From positions 19,185 to 83,184 of the forward strand of contig JAYFQF010000034.1 of the NCBI GenBank assembly GCA_034927285.1: a stretch of DNA of 64,000 nucleotides, in the 5' to 3' direction. This document shows positions 33,107 through 40,856 of this stretch, one piece after another. Each line of letters opens with the position of its first letter. Positions within the stretch are counted from its first letter, which is position 1. Made by a program: the position numbers and the translations under genes. The DNA comes from JAYFQF01 sp034927285 (GTDB lineage Bacteria; Bacillota; Peptococcia; DRI-13; UBA5745). The notes below the pieces were generated by a model. That model did not search any database, was not told where the DNA came from, and worked only from the letters and a program-made list of their open reading frames with translations.

Positions 33107-33490
33107 ATGCCAAAAAACGACCCCTACCAGGCTTATAAGCAACAAGCGGTGATGACCATGACTCCCGGGGATATGCTGAACGCTCTTTATGACGGGGCCC
33201 TGAAGGAGCTGAACATGGCCCTGGCGGCTTTTCAGCGTCATGACATCCCGGAAATCAACCGCAGCCTGCAGAAAGTTCAGCGTATCTTTAATCACCTGCG
33301 AAATTCTTTGGATGACCAATATGAAATTTCCGCCAGTTTAGGCGCCTTGTACGATTATTTCATCCGTGTGGCGCTGCAGGCCAACCTGAAGAAGGACCCC
33401 CAAGGTCTGGAAGACGTTATCCAGATGGTGGGAGAACTGAAAGACGCCTATATCCAGGCCGACAGAAAGCTGAGAGTATCGGGAGCCTGA
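33107..33490 (+). CDS. fliS: Flagellin export chaperone FliS
   Basis: A 127-residue FliS: PYQAYKQQAVMTMTPGDMLN, then ALYDGALKELNMALAAF and LYDYFIRVALQANLKKDP. FliS binds the C-terminus of flagellin to prevent premature polymerisation and delivers it to FlhA. It follows fliD by 23 bases, the standard order. Confidence 0.95.
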   Translation: MPKNDPYQAYKQQAVMTMTPGDMLNALYDGALKELNMALAAFQRHDIPEINRSLQKVQRIFNHLRNSLDDQYEISASLGALYDYFIRVALQANLKKDPQGLEDVIQMVGELKDAYIQADRKLRVSGA

Positions 33491-33506
33491 AAAAAGGAGG
33501 GGACAG

Positions 33507-33875
33507 ATGTTTTTTCAATCCAATGAATTCAAGGTGATGGAGGCCGGCGTACAGGCCGCCTGGATGCAGCAAAAGCTCCACCTGCAGAATATTGCCAACC
33601 TGGAAACCCCGGGTTATAAAGCCAAGGGCCTGGTGTTTGAAGACGCGCTTAAGGAGGCCAGGGGCAAACGCGATTCCTCTTCCGACGGAAGCGTTGTGCG
33701 GGCCGAAATCGTCACCCAGGAAAATACCGTGGTCCGGCCCGACGGAAACAACGTGGACTTTGACTCGGAAAATGTCAGTTTATACAAAGCTTATGTCCAG
33801 TACAGCCTGCTTTTGGATAAAATCACCGGCCAATTCAGTAATTACAGCTATGTGCTGAACAGCAACATGAAATAG
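33507..33875 (+). CDS. flgB: Proximal rod protein FlgB
   Basis: A 122-residue FlgB: MEAGVQAAWMQQKLHLQNIA then NLETPGYKAKGLVFED at the N-terminus, the TVVRPDGNNVDFDSENVSLY motif in the middle, and a short C-terminal helix. It forms part of the proximal rod. AAAAAGGAGG precedes the ATG. In most Bacillota flgB-flgC is followed by fliE and fliF; here the pair sits at the end of the fliD operon, separate from the fliQ-flhA cluster. Confidence 0.93.
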   Translation: MFFQSNEFKVMEAGVQAAWMQQKLHLQNIANLETPGYKAKGLVFEDALKEARGKRDSSSDGSVVRAEIVTQENTVVRPDGNNVDFDSENVSLYKAYVQYSLLLDKITGQFSNYSYVLNSNMK

Positions 33876-33904
33876 CGGAATACCAATATGTAAGGGAGGA
33901 TAGT

Positions 33905-34324
33905 ATGGCTTTTTTAGGCACATTGGATATCGTCGGCTCCGCGCTGACGGCGGAACGCTATCGCACGGATGTGATCATGCAAAATATTGCCAATGAAAAG
34001 ACTACGATCACGGAAAACGGCGAGCCCTACCGCAGAAAGCAAGTTGTTTTTCAGGAACGCCCTTTGAGTTTCCAGGAGGAGCTGAACAAGGTCAAGGGCG
34101 GCGTCAGGATCGCCGAGGTCAGGGAAAGCGACCGGGAGTTCAAGGCGGTTTACGATCCCACCCATCCCCAGGCGGACGAGGAAGGCTATGTCCTCTATCC
34201 CAACGTGGACACCACGGAAGAGATGATCGACCTGATGGCGGCCAGCAACGCTTACGAGGCCAATCTCACGGCGCTGTCCGTAGTGAAGGCGATGATCACC
34301 AAAACCCTGGAGATGAACAAATAG
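33905..34324 (+). CDS. flgC: Proximal rod protein FlgC
   Basis: A 139-residue FlgC: LGTLDIVGSALTAERYRTDV, then MQNIANEKTT. The C-terminal signature DPTHPQADEEGYVLYPNVD and LMAASNAYEANLTALSVVKA is diagnostic. It assembles with FlgB in the rod. TAAGGGAGGA precedes the ATG. A hairpin follows, so it is probably the last gene of the operon; fliE is not present downstream. Confidence 0.95.
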   Translation: MAFLGTLDIVGSALTAERYRTDVIMQNIANEKTTITENGEPYRRKQVVFQERPLSFQEELNKVKGGVRIAEVRESDREFKAVYDPTHPQADEEGYVLYPNVDTTEEMIDLMAASNAYEANLTALSVVKAMITKTLEMNK

Positions 34325-34326
34325 AT

Positions 34327-34375
34327 CTGCTGAAATCTCCGCTGGAATTTCTCCCGGAGGTTCCAGCAGAATTTT
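34327..34375 (+). terminator. Hairpin after flgC, possible terminator
   Basis: CTGCTGAAATCTCC can pair with GGAGGTTCCAGCAG (two mismatched positions), or GCTGGAA with TTCCAGC, followed by AATTTTC. A further imperfect hairpin (CCTGAG with CTCAG) follows near 34404-34420. The 174-base gap before the chemoreceptor gene holds no other clear feature. Confidence 0.4.
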
Positions 34376-34498
34376 CATGTGGATTTTCACGGGGAGTTTC
34401 CTGAGAATTTCCCTCAGAAACCGCCGGGGGGTTCCCCGGAAGTTTCGACCAGAATATTAATCGGCAGTGATAATCTCTAACGAAAGAGAAGGTACAAC

Positions 34499-36247
34499 AT
34501 GAAAAACTGGAAGGTTAAGACCAAATTATCCCTGGCCTTTGGGCTGCTGATCCTTATCTCTGCGGCGGCCATGGCAGTGGGAATCATGAACATTGGGACA
34601 ATTGAGAATCAGGTTGTGGAGTATAGCCAGGAAAATTCCCAGTCCACCCAGGCCCTGAACGCCATTAAGCAGGAATTGGAATCCACGCAGAAATATATTT
34701 ATAAATCCGTAATGGGCATGGCCACCGGCGGGCGGCCTAATTCCAAGGATACCGCCTCGGCCCGCCAGTCCATTGATACGATCAGCGCGCAGTTTGCGGT
34801 CCTCAGTGAAACCTTCAGCGGCGACCAGGAAATGATCGCTAAAGTGGATGAGGATTTGCAGGAACTGAAAAGCCTTGTATCCCAAACGGAAAACGGCCGG
34901 CAAACCAATACCATCATGACCAATCAGATCGTGCCCTTAGTCACCGAAATAACGACGGACCTGGACGCTATGCTGAATTATTCCACCACCATGGGAACAA
35001 ATATGATCCAGTCCGTTACCGATACGGCTAAGAATACCCGGTATATTTTTATCGGCGTGGCGGTGATCGCCCTGATTCTTGCGCTGATTCTGGGCACCGT
35101 CATCAACCGGAGCATTATTCCGCCTTTGCTGAAGATCAAGAGCATGGCCGATGAGATAGCCCAGGGAAATCTTAAGGCCCAGCTGGATTATGCCGCTAAG
35201 GATGAGTTGGGGTCTGTAGCCGAGACCATGCGGGATATGGCGGCTACCCTGGATTCTTATATCACCGAGATCAACCGGGCCATGAAGGGGCTTTCCGACG
35301 GCGACCTGAACGTATCGCTGAATGTGGATTTCCGGGGCGACTTTATCCAGATGGAGCAAAGCATCATGGGAGCTTTGGAGGCCTTTAACAATACCTTAAG
35401 CCAGATCGCTCTGTCGGCGGATCAGGTGACCTCCGGTTCCGAGCAGGTCTCCTCCGGCGCCCAGACCCTTTCCCAGGGAGCCACGGAGCAGGCCAGTTCC
35501 ATCCAGGAGCTGGCGGCCACCATTAATGAAATTTCGGCTCAGGTAAAAGAAAACGCCGCCAACGCCAAAAAGGCCAGTGAAAGCGTAAATAGCGTCGGCA
35601 ATGAAATGTCGATAAGCAATAAAAAAATGCAGGAAATGATCAACGCCATGAGCCAGATCAGCGAAAGCTCCAGTGAGATCGGCAAGATCATCAAGACCAT
35701 CGAGGATATTGCCTTCCAGACCAATATCCTGGCGTTAAACGCCGCCGTGGAAGCGGCCCGGGCCGGTGCCGCCGGCAAAGGTTTTGCCGTGGTGGCCGAC
35801 GAGGTGAGAAACCTGGCCAGCAAATCTGCCGAGGCTTCGAAGAATACCTCCACCCTGATCGCGAACTCTCTGAAAGCGGTGGAAAACGGCACGAAAATTG
35901 CCGACGATACCGCCAAGGCCTTAGTAACGGCGGTGGAGGGCACCAAGGAAATTACGCAGGTGATCGATAAAATCTCCGAGGCCTCTTCTCAGCAGTCCTA
36001 CGCCATCAATCAGGTTACCGTGGGCATCGACCAGATTTCCGCCGTAGTACAGACCAACTCCGCCACCGCAGAAGAAAGCGCCGCCGCCAGCCAGGAGCTT
36101 TCCAGCCAGGCCCAGATGCTGAAGCGGCTGATCGGCGAGTTCAATTTAAAAGACAGCGACGCATCTTTTTCTGCCGCTCCTGTCCAGGAGACGGAAACGC
36201 TCCCTGTTGAACAGGAGCTCACCGAAGACCCCGCCAGCAAATATTAA
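34499..36247 (+). CDS. Methyl-accepting chemotaxis protein
   Basis: A 582-residue transmembrane chemoreceptor: TM1 at residues ~9-30, an extracytoplasmic four-helix-type sensor domain of about 150 residues (Gln/Thr/Ser-rich), TM2 ~182-203, then HAMP regions and the coiled-coil signalling domain. The hairpin tip that binds CheA/CheW reads EDIAFQTNILALNAAVEAAR then AGAAGKGFAVVADEVRNLAS. No C-terminal CheR-binding pentapeptide is present. The ligand is unknown. It is followed by a cheW-like gene, which suggests a dedicated coupling protein. Confidence 0.95.
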   Translation: MKNWKVKTKLSLAFGLLILISAAAMAVGIMNIGTIENQVVEYSQENSQSTQALNAIKQELESTQKYIYKSVMGMATGGRPNSKDTASARQSIDTISAQFAVLSETFSGDQEMIAKVDEDLQELKSLVSQTENGRQTNTIMTNQIVPLVTEITTDLDAMLNYSTTMGTNMIQSVTDTAKNTRYIFIGVAVIALILALILGTVINRSIIPPLLKIKSMADEIAQGNLKAQLDYAAKDELGSVAETMRDMAATLDSYITEINRAMKGLSDGDLNVSLNVDFRGDFIQMEQSIMGALEAFNNTLSQIALSADQVTSGSEQVSSGAQTLSQGATEQASSIQELAATINEISAQVKENAANAKKASESVNSVGNEMSISNKKMQEMINAMSQISESSSEIGKIIKTIEDIAFQTNILALNAAVEAARAGAAGKGFAVVADEVRNLASKSAEASKNTSTLIANSLKAVENGTKIADDTAKALVTAVEGTKEITQVIDKISEASSQQSYAINQVTVGIDQISAVVQTNSATAEESAAASQELSSQAQMLKRLIGEFNLKDSDASFSAAPVQETETLPVEQELTEDPASKY

Positions 36248-36369
36248 CCTGGACCGGCAGGGGCAAGGCTTAAGGCAAGGGGATGGCCTGAGCCGGTGCC
36301 CGCCGGAGGATCCTGCCGGCCGGGCATGAATTGTTGTCAGAAGGTGCAATCAGAGGGGAGAGATAAAAA

Positions 36370-36861
36370 ATGGCCCAAAACGGAAAGCCGACGGAAGTCC
36401 TGCCGGAATCCGGCACCAATGAACTGGAAATTATGGAATTTACGATCGGCAAGGAAATATTCGGTATCCAGGTGGACAAAGTCCGGGAGATCATGAAGTG
36501 GATGCCGGTAAAGCCGATGCAGAAGTCCCATCCCGATATCGAGGGGATATTCAAGCCCAGGGACGAGCTGATTACCGTGATCGATCTGGCCGGCTTTTTA
36601 AGCCTGAGCAAATCCGATTATCCGGAGCGGGATATTTTTATCATCACCAATTTCAAGGGCCAGAATTTTGCCTTCCATGTTCACACCGTGGAAGGCATCG
36701 ACCGGATTTCCTGGAGCCAGATGAAAAAACCGGATAAGACCATCTACGGCGGCAAGGAAGGCGTGGCCAACGGGATCGCCGAGTTTGAAGGGCGGCTGAT
36801 CACCATCCTGGACTTTGAGAAAGTCGTGGCGGAGATCGGTCCGGAATCCGACCCGCAGTAG
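36370..36861 (+). CDS. CheW-like coupling protein (second copy)
   Basis: A 163-residue CheW-domain protein: LEIMEFTIGKEIFGIQVDKV, then REIMKWMPVKPMQKSHPDIE, GIFKPRDELITVIDLAGFL and GVANGIAEFEGRLITILDFE. The sequence is closest in style to the CheW half of CheV (MKWMPV and FKPRDELITVIDLA), but there is no receiver domain. It may couple the adjacent chemoreceptor, or be a CheV that lacks the receiver. The start has GAGGGGAGA upstream. Confidence 0.9.
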   Translation: MAQNGKPTEVLPESGTNELEIMEFTIGKEIFGIQVDKVREIMKWMPVKPMQKSHPDIEGIFKPRDELITVIDLAGFLSLSKSDYPERDIFIITNFKGQNFAFHVHTVEGIDRISWSQMKKPDKTIYGGKEGVANGIAEFEGRLITILDFEKVVAEIGPESDPQ

Positions 36862-36948
36862 CCCGTTTGCGGTAAATATACCGGTGCTTCCAGGGCTTAT
36901 TATGCCGGCAATTTTTGTATTCTTTCTCGGCTTTGCGAGGTTTGATCA

Positions 36949-37475
36949 ATGAAGGATTCGGAAAGATACAATGAGGTTAATCCAGACAGGCTGGGTATGC
37001 TCCAGGCTTCCCTTAAAGCTGTATTGGAGCAAAAAGACCTGTTTGCAAACATCGTTGATTTTTTTCCCTATCCGATGGAGGTTTTTACCAAGGACGGCAC
37101 CACGGCGATGGTCAACCGCAGCCTCCTTAACGAATTTAGCCTCCCGGACCGGGAGCTGATTATCGGCAAATATAACGTCTTTAAAGACCCGGAGATTGAA
37201 AAAGCCGGCCTTACTTAAACGAAACGGCGAAAGCCGCCGGCTTAAGCCCCTATCACTTCAGCGGCGTCTTCAAAAGTGATAAGGGCATAACTTCATACAG
37301 TTATTACATAAAATATAAGCTGGAGCGCCTGATGGAGATGCTGCGGGACGCCAACCTTTCCGTTAGGGAAGCCTTTGACGCCTGCGGTATGGAGTACTCC
37401 GGCCACTCCTTCGGCGTTTTTAAAAAGTATGTGGGGGTCACTCCGGCCCAATATCGGGAAATGATAAAAAAATAA
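36949..37475 (+). pseudogene. Broken PAS / AraC-type transcription regulator
   Basis: Codons from 36949 give a PAS-like N-terminus (VDFFPYPMEVFTKDGTTAMV) that stops at TAA 37216-37218 after 89 residues. A different frame then reads YLNETAKAAGLSPYHFSGVF and continues to TAA 37473-37475 with VREAFDACGMEYSGHSFGVF and KKYVGVTPAQY, an almost complete AraC-family double helix-turn-helix. The rest of the PAS domain and the linker are missing. The remains therefore show an internal deletion plus a frame change. The short 5' frame may still be translated. Confidence 0.75.
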
Positions 37476-37491
37476 AGGTGACTCTACGGAC

Positions 37492-37524
37492 AAAGGCTTT
37501 CGGGAGTAATTCCCGAAAGCCTTT
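37492..37524. terminator. Perfect 14-bp palindrome, first copy of a repeated hairpin
   Basis: AAAGGCTTTCGGGA pairs perfectly with TCCCGAAAGCCTTT around GTAAT. It is symmetrical and could terminate both the AraC remnant (plus) and the lipoprotein gene (minus). A 24-base core is repeated at 38435. Confidence 0.75.
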
Positions 37525-37582
37525 CATCTCGCATTTGGCCTGTCTCGCCATCTCCATTATTGCGCTAAATTTCGATATGTTT

Positions 37583-38242
37583 TTAGTACACAGAAGCCTC
37601 CTCCGGATTAACTATTGTAAAAGTAATCGTTGAAGTGCGTATTTGTTCATTTGTTAATGAATAATTTCCACGATCAAATAATCCGGCAGATAACGGCTTA
37701 ATGAGGCCCATTTTCGCAAGGGTGTCGAATCCGTCGTCATATTGATCTATTACAGAGCGAACATCGGCTGCGTTAAATTCATTAAATAGCGTGCGATACT
37801 TTTCATAGTCCAGCGGAATGTATAATTTATCTTCCGAACTTTGATAAATTATATTGTTAAAGTCTCCTACCCGCGCGTCAAAAAGCACATCGTACTCAAT
37901 TTCAGCTGAGTTTTGGGCGATTAAACATTCCTTCACCTGCTGAATTAACCACTTTATATCATCTTTTAAAAGATCAACATCATTGAAATACATGCTTAAG
38001 TATTCATCATTTCTCTCAATGTTGACGAATACTCTTTTGGTACTATGATTGCTGCTTTGATTTTTTTCTGGCGTAAGTACTCCGATATATAGATCTTCTA
38101 TTGAAATGCTATAGCTTGAAGGCAATACTAATGAGTCGGCGCCGACATACTCTGAAAGTAATTCGCTTTGAGATTTTTTATCACCGCATGAACAGGTAAT
38201 CAAAATAATAAAAATCAGAATTCCTGACAACTTTTTATTCAT
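37583..38242 (-). CDS. AT-rich putative lipoprotein of unknown function
   Basis: A 219-residue protein with a lysine-hydrophobic signal (MNKKLSGILIFIILITCSCG); Cys19 is the likely lipidation site, though the lipobox ITCSC is not ideal. I recognise no domain. The mature part is acidic, rich in Asn, Asp, Ser and Tyr. Codon use is strikingly AT-rich compared with every neighbour, and the gene is flanked by two copies of the same palindrome (37492 and 38435), so recent acquisition is likely. Its 5' region includes a TATAAT-like box near 38395 on the minus strand. Confidence 0.7.
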   Translation of the reverse strand: MNKKLSGILIFIILITCSCGDKKSQSELLSEYVGADSLVLPSSYSISIEDLYIGVLTPEKNQSSNHSTKRVFVNIERNDEYLSMYFNDVDLLKDDIKWLIQQVKECLIAQNSAEIEYDVLFDARVGDFNNIIYQSSEDKLYIPLDYEKYRTLFNEFNAADVRSVIDQYDDGFDTLAKMGLIKPLSAGLFDRGNYSLTNEQIRTSTITFTIVNPEEASVY

Positions 38243-38434
38243 AAGCCGTATCCTCAGCCCCCATCCTTATATTATCGGCATATCTTGATTGATCGGATAA
38301 AGAAATCGAATGGTTATTGAGTTTTAGTTTACAGGTCTGCCCGGATATTTGGGCAGGCTCCAGACTGTAGACAATAGGCCCCTTATCTATGGTCTATTAT
38401 ATCATATCCTAAGGGGGCTTTCGCCTGCAGTCTC
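38243..38434. other. Gene-free AT-rich gap with two hairpins
   Basis: The leader side of the lipoprotein gene. It holds a perfect CTGCCC/GGGCAG hairpin (38337-38356) and a longer GCCCCTTA/TAAGGGGGC pairing (38378-38418, one bulge). On the minus strand GATATGATATAATAG (about 38407-38393) contains a good -10 box without a convincing -35 box. No gene is seen here. Confidence 0.4.
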
Positions 38435-38468
38435 AGGCTTTCGGGAGTAATTCCCGAACGCCTTTTTG
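38435..38468 (+). repeat. Second copy of the GGCTTTCGGGAGTAATTCCC hairpin
   Basis: A 24-base stretch starting AGGCTTTCGGGAGTAATT is identical to 37494-37517. The right arm differs (CGCC for AGCC), which leaves one mismatch, and is followed by a T-run. The two copies bracket the lipoprotein gene in direct orientation. Confidence 0.7.
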
Positions 38469-38605
38469 TCGTTTTCCCCGGGCCGCGGGCGGGCCGGGTT
38501 TGGCGTCTTGAGGCTGAAGCGGTAAGCCTGAGGGTGACAGGCCGGCACCGCAATTCCCCGATATAATTACCCCGCAAAACAGCCTATACGAACCCGCCGG
38601 CAATC

Positions 38606-38974
38606 GTGCCGGGCGGAGATTTTTCCATCGCCGGCGTGCCCGATTTCCCGGATCAAAAAGAGATATCCCTTTACGCGGTGGAGGCCGCCAAGTACATGTC
38701 AAAGCTGGAAATTATCAAAGGGGACGGCAAAGGTAATTTTATGCCCAAAGCCACCACTACCGCACAGCAGGCGGCGGGTTACGGCATGGCCACCCGGGAG
38801 GCCGTCGTCATTATGAGCTCCCGCACCTCCGAAAAGCTTGGCGGTATTCCCAAAGCTTCCGCGCCGGACGCCGGTCACGCTTTTGAACTGCCCCCGTCAA
38901 ACAGAAGGGGCCGTTCATTTTTGGGCCGTCGTCCTGCTTTTCCTTTTGCCTGTGCCCTTTGTCCGGTTCTATAG
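38606..38974 (+). pseudogene. S-layer-homology (SLH) domain fragment
   Basis: A frame of 122 codons from a GTG. Residues ~12-60 match one SLH repeat: VPDFPDQKEISLYAVEAAKY, then LEIIKGDGKGNFMPKATTTA. There is no signal peptide, no second SLH repeat and no ribosome-binding site, and the last ~35 residues are Arg/Pro-rich and unlike a protein domain. It is best read as a leftover of a larger surface protein. Confidence 0.55.
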
Positions 38975-39028
38975 CCGGGCTTTCCGGATGACAATATTTC
39001 AGTCCTGAGACATGAAATTGGCCGGACT

Positions 39029-40042
39029 TTACAGCGGCAGGCAGTTGCGGTGCTCTACCGTAAGATGGACCGCAGCGCCGGGTTCATACAAATGAAAGCT
39101 GCGGAACAGCACATCCACATGAAGAGGCACGCCGTTTATTTCGATAATATAACGCAGCACGTTGCCGTGGGGGGTAAAGCTCCGCACCGTCCCCCGGAGA
39201 TGGTAGCTGTCCGGATTCTCCTGGGGGCGGAGAGAAATCTGCAGGGTTTCCGGCCGGATAGCCACGCTGGGGGAGGCGGCGTATTCCCGGCCGGTGATCC
39301 GGGCGAAATCCCCGGCGGAAAGGATGTTGTAATTTCCCATAAAACTGGCGGCAAAATGAGTGCCGGGCTGGGTATATAGGGATATGGGACTGCCGGATTG
39401 CTCCAGGCGGCCCTGGTTGAACAGGTGGATCACGTCCGATAAAATCATGGCCTCATCCTGGTCATGGGTCACGAAGATAGTGGTGATGCCCAGATTCCTC
39501 TGGATCGAGCGGATCTGGGTCTGGAGGCTCCGGCGCAGCTGGGCGTCGATGGCGCTGAGGGGCTCGTCCAAAAGCAGTACCTTGGGCTCCAGCACTAAAG
39601 CACGGGCCAGGGCCACCCGCTGCTGCTGACCGCCGGACAGCTCCTGGGGCCGGGCGCCGGCCTTTTCCCGGAGATCCACCACCTCCAGCATATGGTCTAC
39701 CCGCCGCTGAAGTTCCTGCCGGTTCGTACGCTGGATACGCAGGCCAAAGGCCACGTTTTCAAAAACGCTTAAATTAGGGAAAAGGCTGTATTGCTGAAAC
39801 ACCATGCCGATAGCCCGGGCCTGAGGCGAAAGGTCGGTGATATCCGCCCCGTCCAGGCGGATACGCCCGCCGCTGACCTCTTCCAGACCGGCCAGGCAGC
39901 GCAGCAGCGTACTTTTGCCGCAGCCGGAAGGCCCCAAGAGGGTCACCAGCTGCCCCCGGCCGATGCTTAAGTCAACGCCCCGCAGTACCTCATGCCCGTC
40001 AAAGGATTTCTTTACGGATACGAATTCAATATAGTTTTCCAA
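39029..40042 (-). CDS. ABC importer ATP-binding protein
   Basis: A 337-residue ATPase of the Fe3+/spermidine/2-aminoethylphosphonate type: Walker A GPSGCGKST, Q-loop VFQQYSLFPN, signature LSGGQQQRVALARAL, Walker B VLLLDEPLSAID, H-loop VTHDQDEA. A C-terminal TOBE-like domain (residues ~240-337) follows. It is the last gene of a minus-strand operon with a binding lipoprotein, a phosphatase-like enzyme and two permeases. The neighbours point to an organic phosphorus compound, but the sequence does not fix the substrate. Confidence 0.9.
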   Translation of the reverse strand: MENYIEFVSVKKSFDGHEVLRGVDLSIGRGQLVTLLGPSGCGKSTLLRCLAGLEEVSGGRIRLDGADITDLSPQARAIGMVFQQYSLFPNLSVFENVAFGLRIQRTNRQELQRRVDHMLEVVDLREKAGARPQELSGGQQQRVALARALVLEPKVLLLDEPLSAIDAQLRRSLQTQIRSIQRNLGITTIFVTHDQDEAMILSDVIHLFNQGRLEQSGSPISLYTQPGTHFAASFMGNYNILSAGDFARITGREYAASPSVAIRPETLQISLRPQENPDSYHLRGTVRSFTPHGNVLRYIIEINGVPLHVDVLFRSFHLYEPGAAVHLTVEHRNCLPL

Positions 40043-40043
40043 T

Positions 40044-40856
40044 TCAGTGACTCTCCTTTTCTGCGGGGATTCGGCGGCTTTTCCGGCTGCCGCTTAAAAA
40101 CAGGACCGACGCCGAGATCGTCATGGTGATGATCACCAAAAGCATGACGATGGCGCTGGAGGTCTGGATGGAAAGGGTGCGGCTGTTGTACAGATAAAAC
40201 TGGGCCGTAGGCCAGTGATTGGCGGCGATGATACGGATGATGGCATAATCGCCGAAGATGCTGGCCATGGCCAAAAGCCCCGAGGCCAGGACCCCGGAGA
40301 TCATACTGGGCAGGACTAACCGCACAAAGGCATAGAGCCGGCCGGCCCCCAGGATCTGGGCGGCGTCAATGATCTGATGAAGGTTCACCGTGCGCAGCCC
40401 GTTGCGGATACCCTGATAGATAAAGGGCAGGATGCCGATACAGTAGACGCAGGTAAGCAGTACCAGGCGGTTGCCCAGAGGCCCCGGCAAGCCGGCATAA
40501 AGGGACAGGGCCGAGGTGGCCAGGATAATGCCCTGGATGGTGTAAGGGGCCATGCACAGCGTCTGGATGATCCGTTCAACCCGGGGATTATACAGCAGCG
40601 CATAATACAGGGCCAGAATCACCACACTGCCGGAGATCAGAATCGGCAGCACGCTGATGGCCAGGCCCCGCAGGGCGCCCATGAGCAGCTTGCCGTCTTT
40701 AAACAGATCGGCGTAGTATTGCGTAGTCCAGCCCGTAGGCAGGATTGAGGTCCATTCTCCTACAAACGAATAGACCACGGTCAGCAAAAGAGGCAGCAGC
40801 AGATAGCCGCTTACGAAAAGGAGCCAGATATTTTTGGCCCGGCGGTTTTTATTCAT
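40044..40856 (-). CDS. ABC importer permease (second)
   Basis: A 270-residue inner-membrane permease with six predicted helices. The EAA loop, which contacts the ATPase, reads DAAQILGAGRLYAFVRLVLP. It resembles PotC/PhnV-type permeases. It overlaps the preceding permease gene by 8 bases, and its stop is one base before the ATPase start, so translation is coupled across the operon. Confidence 0.88.
   Translation of the reverse strand: MNKNRRAKNIWLLFVSGYLLLPLLLTVVYSFVGEWTSILPTGWTTQYYADLFKDGKLLMGALRGLAISVLPILISGSVVILALYYALLYNPRVERIIQTLCMAPYTIQGIILATSALSLYAGLPGPLGNRLVLLTCVYCIGILPFIYQGIRNGLRTVNLHQIIDAAQILGAGRLYAFVRLVLPSMISGVLASGLLAMASIFGDYAIIRIIAANHWPTAQFYLYNSRTLSIQTSSAIVMLLVIITMTISASVLFLSGSRKSRRIPAEKESH

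Noticed and set aside
37293..37493. Minus-strand frame over the AraC remnant
   Set aside because: The opposite strand encodes a recognisable AraC helix-turn-helix, so this is a shadow.
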